Source of the DNA: Nemertoderma westbladi
Lineage: Eukaryota; Xenacoelomorpha; Nemertodermatida; Nemertodermatidae
Direction: 5' to 3'
Assembly: GCA_032718475.1 (NCBI GenBank)
Contig: JAUCBJ010005656.1
Span: 1 to 31,966 of the forward strand
DNA length: 31,966 nt
Notes under the pieces: generated by a model
Databases searched by the model: none
What the model saw: the letters and a program-made list of their open reading frames with translations, nothing else
Told to the model about the DNA's origin: nothing
In this document: positions 1 through 11,500 of the stretch, piece after piece
Numbering within the stretch: the stretch's first letter is position 1
Layout of the letters: each line of letters begins with the position of its first letter
Program-made: the position numbers and the translations under genes

Positions 1-2825
1 TTAAATGAACGGGACAAGGGCCACCTTTACTATCATAAAGAATGAGATGATTTACATTAGGGCCACAAATATACATCTTTTACAGTGGCCTTTTGCATCC
101 AAATTGATCTTACCAATAAACTGAGATGAAAAAGGGCCAGAATGAAATACAATGAGCTTAACAGCATTAGGGTAGGGCCATACTGTAGCGCCATGGAGAT
201 ATTTATGGACAAGGCTCTTTAGAGCTAGAACATAGTAACGAATAACGACCATAAGAACTATAAAAGTCCGTCTAGGCATAGAATTTATAATTATGCAATT
301 CTCCTTGTTCACTCCTACCAAATTTCAGATGGAATCTGATGGTTGGTTCTATAATTACACAGCTACTTCTACGATTCTGTCAATTCGCCCGCCTAGCGGC
401 AGACAGGGGAACTTTAAAGTCTGTCTGTGTGTATAATTTCTACTTAAGCAACGGCGATAACTGCCCGATGAAGACATGGGAACTTGAAAGTCTAACCGTA
501 CAGTACATAAAATATGTTCAAACAAAAATAATGTTTATTAAAATCTACATTATTTTAGTTTTAGGTTAACTGAGGTAAATATTACATTGCAAGTCTTACA
601 AATCATGTTACTATTCATGTCATTTTTTGAGAAAGTTTGACTGGCCCATTTGATTCAAAATTGATTTATTAAATTAAATGAACGGGACAAGGGCCACCTT
701 TACTATCATAAAGAATGAGATGATTTACATTAGGGCCACAAATATACATCTTTTACAGTGGCCTTTTGCATCCAAATTGATCTTACCAATAAACTGAGCT
801 GAAAAAGGGCCAGAATGAAATACAATGAGCTTAACAGCATTAGGGTAGGGCCATACTGTAGCGCCATGGAGATATTTATGGACAAGGCTCTTTAGAGCTA
901 GAACATAGTAACGAATAACGACCATAAGAACTATAAAAGTCCGTCTAGGCATAGAATTTATAATTATGCAATTCTCCTTGTTCACTCCTACCAAATTTCA
1001 GATGGAATCTGATGGTTGGTTCTATAATTACACAGCTACTTCTAAGTTTCTGTCAATTCGCCTCCCTAGCGGCAGACAGGTGAACTTTAAAGTCTGTCTG
1101 TGTGTATAATTTCTACTTAAGCAACGGCGATAACTGCCCGTTGAAGACATGGAAACTTGAAAGTCTAACCGTACAGTACATAAAATATGTTCAAACAAAA
1201 ATAATGTTTATTAAAATCTACATTATTTTAGTTTTAGGTTAACTGAGGTAAATATTACATTGCAAGTCTTACAAATCATGTTACTATTCATGTCATTTTT
1301 TGAGAAAGTTTGACTGGCCCATTTGATTCAAAATTGATTTAATAAATTAAATGAACGGGAAAAGGGCCACCTTTACAATCATAAAGAATGAGATGATTTA
1401 CATTAGGGCCACAAATATACATCTTTTACAGTGGCCTTTTGCATCCAAATTGATCTTACCAATAAACTGAGATGAAAAAGGGCCAGAATGAAATACAATG
1501 AGCTTAACAGCATTAGGGTAGGGCCATACTGTAGCGCCATGGAGATATTTATGGACAAGGCTCTTTAGAGCTAGAACATAGTAACGAATAACGACCATAA
1601 GAACTATAAAAGTCCGTCTAGGCATAGAATTTATAATTATGCAATTCTCCTTGTTCACTCCTACCAAATTTCAGATGGAATCTGATGGTTGGTTCTATAA
1701 TTACACAGCTACTTCTACGATTCTGTCAATTCGCCCGCCTAGCGGCAGACAGGGGAACTTTAAAGTCTGTCTGTGTGTATAATTTCTACTTAAGCAACGG
1801 CGATAACTGCCCGATGAAGACATGGGAACTTGAAAGTCTAACCGTACAGTACATAAAATATGTTCAAACAAAAATAATGTTTATTAAAATCTACATTATT
1901 TTAGTTTTAGGTTAACTGAGGTAAATATTACATTGCAAGTCTTACAAATCATGTTACTATTCATGTCATTTTTTGAGAAAGTTTGACTGGCCCATTTGAT
2001 TCAAAATTGATTTATTAAATTAAATGAACGGGACAAGGGCCACCTTTACTATCATAAAGAATGATATGATTTAAATTAAGGGCACAAATATATATCTTTT
2101 GCAGTGGCCTTTTGCATCCAAATTGATCTTACCAATAAACTGAGATGAAAAAGGGCCAGAATGAAATACAATGAGCTTAACAGCATTAGGGCCATACTGT
2201 AGCGCCATGGAGATATTTATGGACAAGGCTCTTTAGAGCTAGAACATAGTAACGAATAACGACCATAAGAACTATAAAAGTCCGTCTAGGCATAGAATTT
2301 ATAATTATGCAATTCTCCTTGTTCACTCCTACCAAATTTCAGATGGAATCTGATGGTTGGTTCTATAATTACACAGCTACTTCTACGATTCTGTCAATAC
2401 GCCCCCCTAGCGGCAGACAGGGGAACTTTAAAGTCTGTCTGAATTTAGAATTTCTAAATAAGCAATGCTTGTAGGTGTAGGTCACTCTTACCAAATTTCA
2501 AGAAGATATATCAACCATACATAAAATTATGTTCAAACAAAAATAATGCTTATTATTTTTACTTTTATTATTTTATTTTAGTTTGGTTAACTGTGGTAAT
2601 TACATTGCAAGTCTTACAATTCATATTACTATTCATGTCATTTTTTGAGAAAGTTTGACTGGCCCATTTGATTCAAAATTGATTTATTAAATTAAATGAA
2701 CGGGAAAAGGGCCACCTTTACTATCATAAAGAATGAGATGATTTACATTAGGGCCACAAATATACATCATTTACAGTGGCCCATTTGCATCCAAATTGAT
2801 CTTACAAATAAACTGAACTGTAAGA
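1..2825. repeat. 673-bp tandem repeat array, about 4.2 copies
   Basis: The start TTAAATGAACGGG recurs at 1, 674, 1347, 2020 and 2692, a period of 673. Copies 1-3 differ at only a few bases. Copy 4 has a small deletion near 2190 and a diverged second half (about 2440-2560); copy 5 breaks off near 2825. Each near-identical copy keeps the same short open frames by identity alone, so I do not regard them as coding. The array lies in the intron downstream of CK exon 23, or beyond the gene if the gene ends there, and may continue past the left edge. Confidence 0.95.
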
Positions 2826-3481
2826 ATGAAGAGAAATAAGATAGGGCCATTGAGTTATATAGGTACACTATACCTACATATCTCACTTTATAGATATATA
2901 AGTTGGCCCTTTCGCTCGTTTTTTCATCTTTATGTATGTATATTAAAATGGTATATGTAGGAACATATATACACGAGATATGTAGATATACTAATGGCCC
3001 TTTTTACATCCATTCAGTGTTATATAGGTACATAATACCCTTCATTTCAAAGATACATATCTATGGCCCTTTAGGCCGAACGTACATATATATATATATA
3101 TACAGTACAATATGAAATATATTAACGTATATTAGCGTATATTAACGTGTGCTGGCGGTCACAAACACAAAATTATAAGTTTAAATTGAGGAAAATTAAT
3201 TTTTATAAAACCCAACGATATTTTATTTCAGCTGAAAATATTGTGTAACCGTACATGTTTTTATTTCTCCAACAAAATTAAAGATTCAAACTGAACTATT
3301 TTTTACCTTATGTGCAGGTGGGCCGTATATATTGAAATAAATGCAATTTCAAGTATTAAATTTCATTCTTTCAATATATTTCTATCTAGATAGTATTATA
3401 TTATATCAGGACATTATCTAAATATATGAGTGTTGTTATTAAAAACAAAAGGACAGATTAATGCAGATAGTTATTGTAAGT
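2826..3481. repeat. AT-rich degenerate repeats, no gene seen
   Basis: GTTATATAGGTAC recurs at about 2855 and 3019, and a TATGGCCCTTT-like block at about 2900, 2995 and 3063, indicating an imperfect repeat of about 160 bp. A short TA microsatellite is at 3087-3102. No CK exon or other coding segment is visible. Confidence 0.5.
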
Positions 3482-3849
3482 CATACCAGGTTATGTATTA
3501 ACATAAATTCTGTGACATACCTGGTGTGGTCATTTGTTACCATAGTAACTGTGTGACTTCCCTGGTGTGGACATACGTTACCATGCTGAATGTGTGACTT
3601 ACTTGGTGTGGTCATTTGTTACCATAGTAACTGTGTGACTTACCTGGTGTGGATATACTTTACCATATTGAATGTGTGACTTATCTGGTGTGGTCATCTG
3701 TTACCATAGTAACTGTGCGACTTACCTGGTGTCGTCATTTGTTACCATAGAAATTCTGTAACATACCTGGTGTCGTCATTTGTTACCATAGAAACTCTGT
3801 AACATACCTGGTGTCGTCATTTGTTACCATAAAAAACTCTGTGACATAC
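3482..3849. repeat. 41-bp minisatellite built from the exon 23 splice donor
   Basis: CTGGTGT (or TTGGTGT) recurs at 3521, 3562, 3603, 3644, 3685, 3726, 3767 and 3808, then at 3850, where it is the last seven bases of exon 23. The period is 41 (the last step is 42). On the minus strand each unit reads ACACCAG followed by GTAAGT or GTATGT. The GT is retained in six of the eight intronic units and lost in those at 3562 and 3685. The unit therefore includes the exon end and its 5' splice site. Confidence 0.93.
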
Positions 3850-5533
3850 CTGGTGTGGTCTTCCTCATTTACCCAGACGAGGAAAGATTTATCGTCGTTA
3901 TGCCATATTCCTCGGGCTTCCGGCCAATCTCCCGCCATGTTGGAACTGAGAAGCAGTGGAGACACTGGTTTATCGAAGAGGAAGTGGTTGGCGATTAACT
4001 CATCTTGATCGGCCTCAGACATCGTCTCCAAACTATAATACTTCCCGCTGCATGGAATACATTAATCATTGATATGCACAACTTTTATATTTGTTTGCTG
4101 CTTATCAGGTGATCTCCAATAAAACCAATATTAGTTATTTCCTATGCACTAACCTAAATTCCCCATCGAGTTTGCTCAAGGCGTCCAGAACAATCTTCTC
4201 TACAGATTTCCTATCTTCCCGTCCCGTATGGGGAGGCAAGGCGTATCCCCTGACACTTCGTCCGGTTCTCACACGGGAACTCAGGACGAATTCGTCATCG
4301 AATTCTCCGCCTTCCAATTTATTCCAATCCAAATCAGTTTCATGTTTAGCATCCTAAAAATAAGTATTAAATGTAATGTATTTTCATTTTAATATTTAGG
4401 TTTTGTAATAGGAATTTGATATAGTTTTTACATTCCTCTCAATGTCGTTTACACCTGCTGTGCTGCTGACGAAACTTCAGCATTGAACATTTTTATAAAA
4501 GTGAACGATTATATGTTGCATAACGGATTTGGAACTGTCACCCTTATGCCAAAACTAGAGCTGTATATTAAGGAGAATAAAAATAAAAAAAATCGTTCAA
4601 TAATGTACCATTATTCTAAATCGAATCATCAAGTTTGAAAACTCCATGGGTATATTAAATTCCGTCAAATAATTTCAATGTCTATACTTTACACCATCAG
4701 AGATTTATGTTATGTAACTGAAATTATAATTGTTACACAAGTGCACCAGTCCCTATGCTGAGTTGTACGGCCTATTGAACTATTATAGAATACATGTCAA
4801 ATACACCCATATTCATCAGTCAGTTGTTCCCAAAGTATAATATAGGCAAGACCAGTTTTCATTACACGACCATAATGGAATGTTTCCTAATGCGGAATGA
4901 GGGACATGTGATTTCAAGAAGGCAATGCAATGTAAATACGAATTTGAGATATTAAGGAACAATTTCTGAAAACTGCATGATACATTCCAAAAAAGCCCTT
5001 TCATCTGTCTAGCTATACTTCAACAGAAGTAATAACAAAAATAACATTGTGTTAATGGTGACGATTAAAGATATCTTTACTCTCTAGAACTCAATATTCC
5101 CACTAAACTTTTAATGGCCACACAAGGTAGTCCGTCATTCCGAAATATTCTTCGAATATCTATAAACTAAAATATATTTGGTTAAATATTAAAGTTCCGT
5201 TAGCTACCTTAGCATAGCCTCCATGGCGCCCATCGATAACTGGATCGAATAACTCAGAAAATGTCTCATAACTTTCCTCGTCTCCCGCCACACACCCCAC
5301 TGTCATAATAAAAGGATGTCCTGGATTCTCCATACCCGTCTTTATCGCGCTGAGGAATGAAAATCCGCTTGAAGTTTTTTTATCGAATAAGTTTGAGTAT
5401 ATATCGGGTGTGAGGGATTTAGTCATCCAGTTATTATGTTTAGAGAGATCAGGGAATTCGTCTTGTTTGAGAGATTCAAACAGTTTCCGGCCTTCTTCTG
5501 GTATACCGATATGTTCTTCCTCGACCTGTTTAC
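3850..5533 (-). other. Creatine kinase domain 4, N-terminal two thirds (exons 21-23)
   Basis: Residues about 1209-1449 give a linker (KQVEEEH), the N-terminal helical subdomain with NPGHPFI (exon 21), SSRVRTGR (exon 22), and [14 protein letters not shown] to NEEDHTR (exon 23). The catalytic-cysteine segment and the GTGGVDT loop are not in the window; nothing resembling them is seen between 1 and 3849. The domain is either completed by exons beyond the left edge or truncated. Exon 23 uses the donor at 3848-3849 (CAG then GTATGT), which is also the last member of a 41-bp tandem array of donor-like sites. No frameshift or stop interrupts the three exons. Confidence 0.85.
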
Positions 5534-8500
5534 CTATGAGGCAAAACATATTTTTTCGTTTTTTTTTTTTTTTTTTAGAAAAATCTCAATATTTTAATAA
5601 ATTATACAAATTAATTAATTATTGACAATGTTCCAACAAATTTGGATCCCTTGATTGATTTGTAAAAATATATAGAAACCTCCAAAGTTGAGATTATTAT
5701 TTTAAATTTATTGAATATACAATAAATTGTATATATATAACAATATGTTACAATTTATTGTATATATATATATATAAATAAATAAATATAAATTTATTTG
5801 TTGAGATAATTATAAGGTTGGGAAATGTTATGATTGATTTATATTACTTACCTTTGGGAGCAGGGATCATCTCATCAATAGATTCCCCTCTTTCAAGAGC
5901 TTTCTCTATGTCAACTAATAGGGTGACACCATCGATAACAAACTGCGCCAATTCAACCTCAGAGTAACCCAAACGATCCGAGTTACTGATATCGTAAACA
6001 CCACCTTCAGCCTTGGAACACAATAAATCAATAAATACGGAAAACTAAGCACCGGTAACTAACTATATCCTATTATTCTATGTTATTCTATATTTTAAGT
6101 TACGGAACATAATATTATCTCACCTTATCTTACATACAGACACGGTTTCGAATAGGACAATCCTCGAAATCATTCAGAAAAACGTATTATTATATAAAAT
6201 TAATCATTAAAATTCCTGTAATCCAATAGTAATTAGGACTTTATCAGCAGATTAGCTCCTTGCATTAACGACGACAGAGCTCCGTTTATGGAACACCATA
6301 TCATACCGTACCTTAGTATGCTCGCCTATCCGTTTCTGGTTACATACCTCAGTATCTACACCGCCTGTTCCGCGTTTCTGAAGCCTCAAATTTTTAAGAA
6401 TCAGTCCGAATTTATCATGGTTACAGAGTTTTGCCAATTTCACGTGGACGCCCGCCCGTAAACCAGTCCCGAGGTTGCTCGGACAAGTTAACACGTATCC
6501 CAAATGTTCATTCCACATGAATTCGTTGCCGGATTTCTTAACTTCCTCTTCAACTTTCTGCAAACCTTCACAGAATCGTCTAAAAACTTCCTTCATATTA
6601 CCACCTTTTTGCATCGATATAACTCTGTGAATAAAATGTAACTTTATTTCCACATTGTCAATATAAAGAAACATTCAAAACTATGAATTATTTCAGACAT
6701 TAAGTGCATATTGCACCATCATTGTAGTATATATATAATAAGCACGCGACTGAGTAGCAGAAACTGAAAGAATTACAGAAAAAAACTACAGAAATAAACA
6801 AAACCAATAAGAACTCACCATGAAATGGATTTTATAAATAATATGCTATTACAAAAAATATATCCTAAGTATTGAAGGAAATTTTAGATTAAAACTGTAT
6901 ATACTGACATGCCCTCTATGATCTATATTTAGTAGATATTAAAAGAACCTGCTGTGGTCTTCCTCATTGATCCAGACGAGGAATGTTTTGTCGTCATTGT
7001 GCCAAATTCCACGAGCCTCTGGCCAATCCTTCTCCATCTGGGAACTCAGTAGCAGAGGGGAAACCGGCTTGTCGAACAGAAAATGGTCGGCAATAAGTTT
7101 CTCTTGGTCTTCCTCACTCATTGTCTCCAGACTGTAATACTGACCTCTGCGTTGAAGGATTACGTTATAATTTAGACTTATTGGTTGGAACTGAAAGATA
7201 TTTTACAGAAATGATTCTAATTAATAATCTTGCAGCCTTGTTCCTTAACTGCAACCGGGAGCTTTCAAATGCAATACAAATAATAAATTATAGTAGGTAT
7301 TGGCCATTCTGTACAGACAAGACCAATTTATGAAGCACTAGCAGCTAAATCGTGAAAGATATCTCTGAATCGGTAACTGATAGCTGTTAGATGATATTAA
7401 CGGTAGCCGAAGCAAAACACTGTATAACTAATTTTGTTATTTATATTATATTTACAATATTTGTAAAATAAACGTGACGGCAGAAACGTTTTCCAGTATT
7501 TTTTGTAATGTAATTTGTGTTGAGATGTAAAGACATCAATAACTCGCTCTTAAATGTGGATCTTTTATATGATCTATTGATCTCTAGAGTTATACTATTT
7601 TATAAACTAAATTGCTGTTATAATACTAACGGTGTTAAGATTAAATTATAACACCCCACTCACTTAAACTCGCCCTCTAGGTTTCCCAAAGCAGTCACCA
7701 ATATCTCCTCCACTTTCTTCCTCTCTTCGCCTCTACAGTGGGGCGGCAGACCGTATCCTCTTATACTGCGGCCAGTTCGGACACGGGATGATAGAACATA
7801 ATCAGGGTCCATGTCTGTACCTCCAACTAACTTTGTCCAATCTAAGTCTGTTGGATGGATGGCGTCCTGGGAACAAGATACAGACATGTCATACGTTGTT
7901 TGCATGTGTACTGTAAATAGGAAGTGGTACAAAAATGAGATAAAATGCACTCTAAATGTTACAGTGGCAAAAAATTTGACAAAATTCACTATAAGACAGT
8001 GGTAAAAAAAAATGAGACAAAATTCCCTGAAAATATGACAGAGGTACACTAAATGACAAATTTTAACAGTAAATAAGACGGTTGTACAAAAAAGAGACAA
8101 AATGTACTGTGATTACGACAGTGGGACAAAAATGTGGCTAAATGCAATGTAAGTGGAGAGACTGACTACTAAATCAACGTCACAAGTACAGCAGCTCATT
8201 TTCTTTTACAATTAAATTTCATTTATTTTTACATAATTTTTATTTTAGATTTATTTCGTTTACTGACAGTACGGAATGAAGCAAGAAAAAGTACTAATTT
8301 AGGAAAAAAATTCGGTTTTACAAATGTGAAACAACATTGAGAATTAAAAAAATTCTGTTTTACAAATGTGAAACAACATTGAGAATTGCCATGTGCTCAA
8401 ATCTTTATTTTACCTCTAGACCATAGTGAAAATAATTTTACTTTTTTTTCCATTTAAATTTATATTAGTCTAAATAATCTTGTTAGTCTTTCAAATACGT

Positions 8501-11500
8501 ATTGTTGTTGTTTAACTGAACAAATTAAGAAACACTTAAAACTAGAGAAAATGTATATTAAATGAAAATTAATGTTTTTAAAATATTGTGCCGAATGTGA
8601 GCAGTAATATTATTTGGTGATGCTAAGTGGTCCTCATACTATATATAATTATAATTAAGGTAAACTAATTATTTTGGGGCTGCTTAATTATACAATTAAT
8701 TAATTATCTATTTAATATTCTCAACATACTTTACCGTATCCACCATGTCTTTTGTCAATTACGGGATCAAACATATCGGCGAATGCCGTGTAGCTCTCCT
8801 CGTCACCGGCCACACATCCTACAGTCATTATAAAGGGATGTCCCGCATTCTCTATACCGGTCTTTATGGCGTTGAGGAAACTGAATCCACTCGACGTTGA
8901 TTCATCATAATACTACAAAATATATAAAGAGACAAGTTATTATGAAACCATAAGAATTCGAAATCCGGATAAGCCAATGCCATATATATGTCTCTCTAAG
9001 AAGATAATATTCCGGTATTTATAGAACGTAAGTTAGTAATTACTATTAAATCACATTGACTATTAAACATGATGATTACAATAATTGACAAACCTTTTCA
9101 TACGCGTCGTTTGTTAAGCACTTGGCCATCCAGTTATTGTGGGATTTAGAAAGATCGGGGAAGGAACCCTTCGCTAAACTATTGAAGAGTTTAACTCCTT
9201 CTTCTGGAATCCCGATCTGTTGACTTCGAGTTGTCGGTTCCGGAATAAGATCATCGATAGATTCGCCTAGATGTCAAAACAAATTAAATCAATCTAAATA
9301 AAAACTGATTATATTTTTTAGAATGAATAAAATAATTAAAAAAAATTAAATACTTTGGTTTTGGCTGACAATATAATTGTGCAAGTCGGTGGCATTAGTG
9401 AGTGTAAATGGTTCTTACCAGACCCCCTAGTGCATAGATTCCTGGAGGACAATTAAACCAAGCAAGTTAGTAAAGTTAACTCATTAAATAAATAGGAAAG
9501 TACAACAATTATTCGACTAACTTACCATTTTCTAATCTCTTTTCCATTTCGATAAGCAGTTTGAGACCATCGACAAGAAATTGTACGAGTTGGACTTCCG
9601 AATATCCTAAACGGTCGGAGTTTGATATATCGAATATCCCGCCCTCGCTCTTGGTATCCACGCCGCCGGTACCCCGTTTCTGTAGCCGCAATGTCGTCAA
9701 AATCTCCTCAAACTTTTCGTGTGTACTCACACATGGAATCTAAGGAATTACCATGCCGTCATTTATATTACATTAGTTCCTAAATCCAGTCAAACAATTT
9801 ATTAATAACAATTTAATTATTATTGCAAATATTTTAATTTAACCCTAACCCTATTACCATATAATAACAAAAAAAAGCAGAATTGTTTGGCTGTACACCA
9901 AATTGTCAGCTTATCTTGAGGGCTCCAAATAATTAAATGATATTTAATTGTTCTTACCTTAATATGAACTCCAGCTCTGAGTCCGGTGCCCAGATTGCTT
10001 GGACAGGTCAGTATATACCCCAGGTGTTCGTTCCACATGAATTCCTGACCCGCGTTTTTCATTGCATTCTCAACTTTCTGAAGACCTTCGCAAAATCTCC
10101 GAAACACTTCCTTGACATTGCTGCCTTTCTGCATAGATATTACTCTGCATTGCAAAAATACTTAATTCAATTGGAAATATTTTAGGAATATTAACTAAGT
10201 AAGGTGCTGAATGCCAAACGTGTGAAGCTGAATGCAACGATGTCTATACAGTCTACGTCTAATCAGACTACGTTAGGCTACCTGTAACATCGCTATATTT
10301 TAATTTATTTTTCAATACTACTGAGCTGTAACTGTCCTACTGTCTGACAGTAGGCCTACGAACGTTACTGGCTTGGACAAACACAGAATGCATAACTTAT
10401 TGTCCATTACCCGCATGAAGCTAGAAAACGATAGCACAATGCTGAAATAAACTTGGTACTAATTTTCATTTCACACTGTCAATTATTTATGCCATTGCTC
10501 TTTAAATTTAATTCAGTGTGCACTTCAAACCGAATCAATGTATGAATTAATAGAAACTAAATTCTTTTGAAATTGTCCCATAGCACACATTTATCAATTC
10601 CACACATTTTGTTTACATAAGCCTATAAACTTTTAAATTTACCAGACATAAATAACAACTACCTTGTATGATCTTCCTCATTAATCCAAACAAGGAAGCT
10701 CTTATCCTCGTTATGCCAGATTCCCCTCCCTTCTGGCCACTCACGTTCCATATTGGAGCTCAGCAATAGAGGCGAAACGGGTTTGTCGAATAGAAAGTGA
10801 TCTGCAATTAATTTGTCCTGGAAATGAAAAAAATAATATGAATTTTTTATATTATTCATTTCTGTTAACTAATTTAATTATTTAACCCACCAATTAACCA
10901 TAATTTACAAGTTTGCAAAGGAATTAAAATCATTATAAATAATAATAAATTTTGAATACAGTAAAATTATACCGTTACAATAGTGCATTGAGCAATAAAG
11001 AAAAAATCAGCGATTAAAATAGAAACTGAAAAAAAAACATCACATAAACTAATACCTGATTTAATTAAACTAAACTAATTTGTGTGTCACTAGATATGTA
11101 AAATACATAATTAATAAATAAATTGGCCCACCTGATCTGTCTCTGTCATTGTCTCCAGCGAGTAGTACTTCCCCAAGAATTCTCCATCTAACTCTCCCAA
11201 AGCTTTAACTACAATGTCCTCAACATCCTTCCTATCCTTTTTGCCACTGTGCGGCGGTAATGCAAATCCTAAATAAAACAATTCAAATTTACAAGAATAA
11301 CTCATTCATTAGTTCTCAATAACTCATTCATTAGTTCTCAATAAATCATTCATTAGTTATCAATAACTCATTCATTAGTTCTCAATACCTCATTCATTAG
11401 TTCTCAATAACTCATTCATTAGTTCTCAATAACTCATTCATTAGTTATCAATAACTCATTCATTAGTTCTCAATAACTCATTCATTACTTCTCAATAACT

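Noticed and set aside
52-1915. Repeated 89- and 76-codon open frames in the 673-bp units
   Set aside because: They are the same chance frame copied by tandem duplication. They have no family resemblance, and copy 4 does not keep them.
3783-3849. Extension of CK exon 23 through the donor (adds [13 protein letters not shown]...)
   Set aside because: This reads into the splice-donor minisatellite. The GTATGT at 3849 is a good donor, and the phase and position match the intron after EDHSR in domain 3. It is kept only as a possible alternative splice product.
9840-9853. Telomere-like AACCCTAACCC
   Set aside because: Only two units inside a CK intron. Too short to mean an interstitial telomere.
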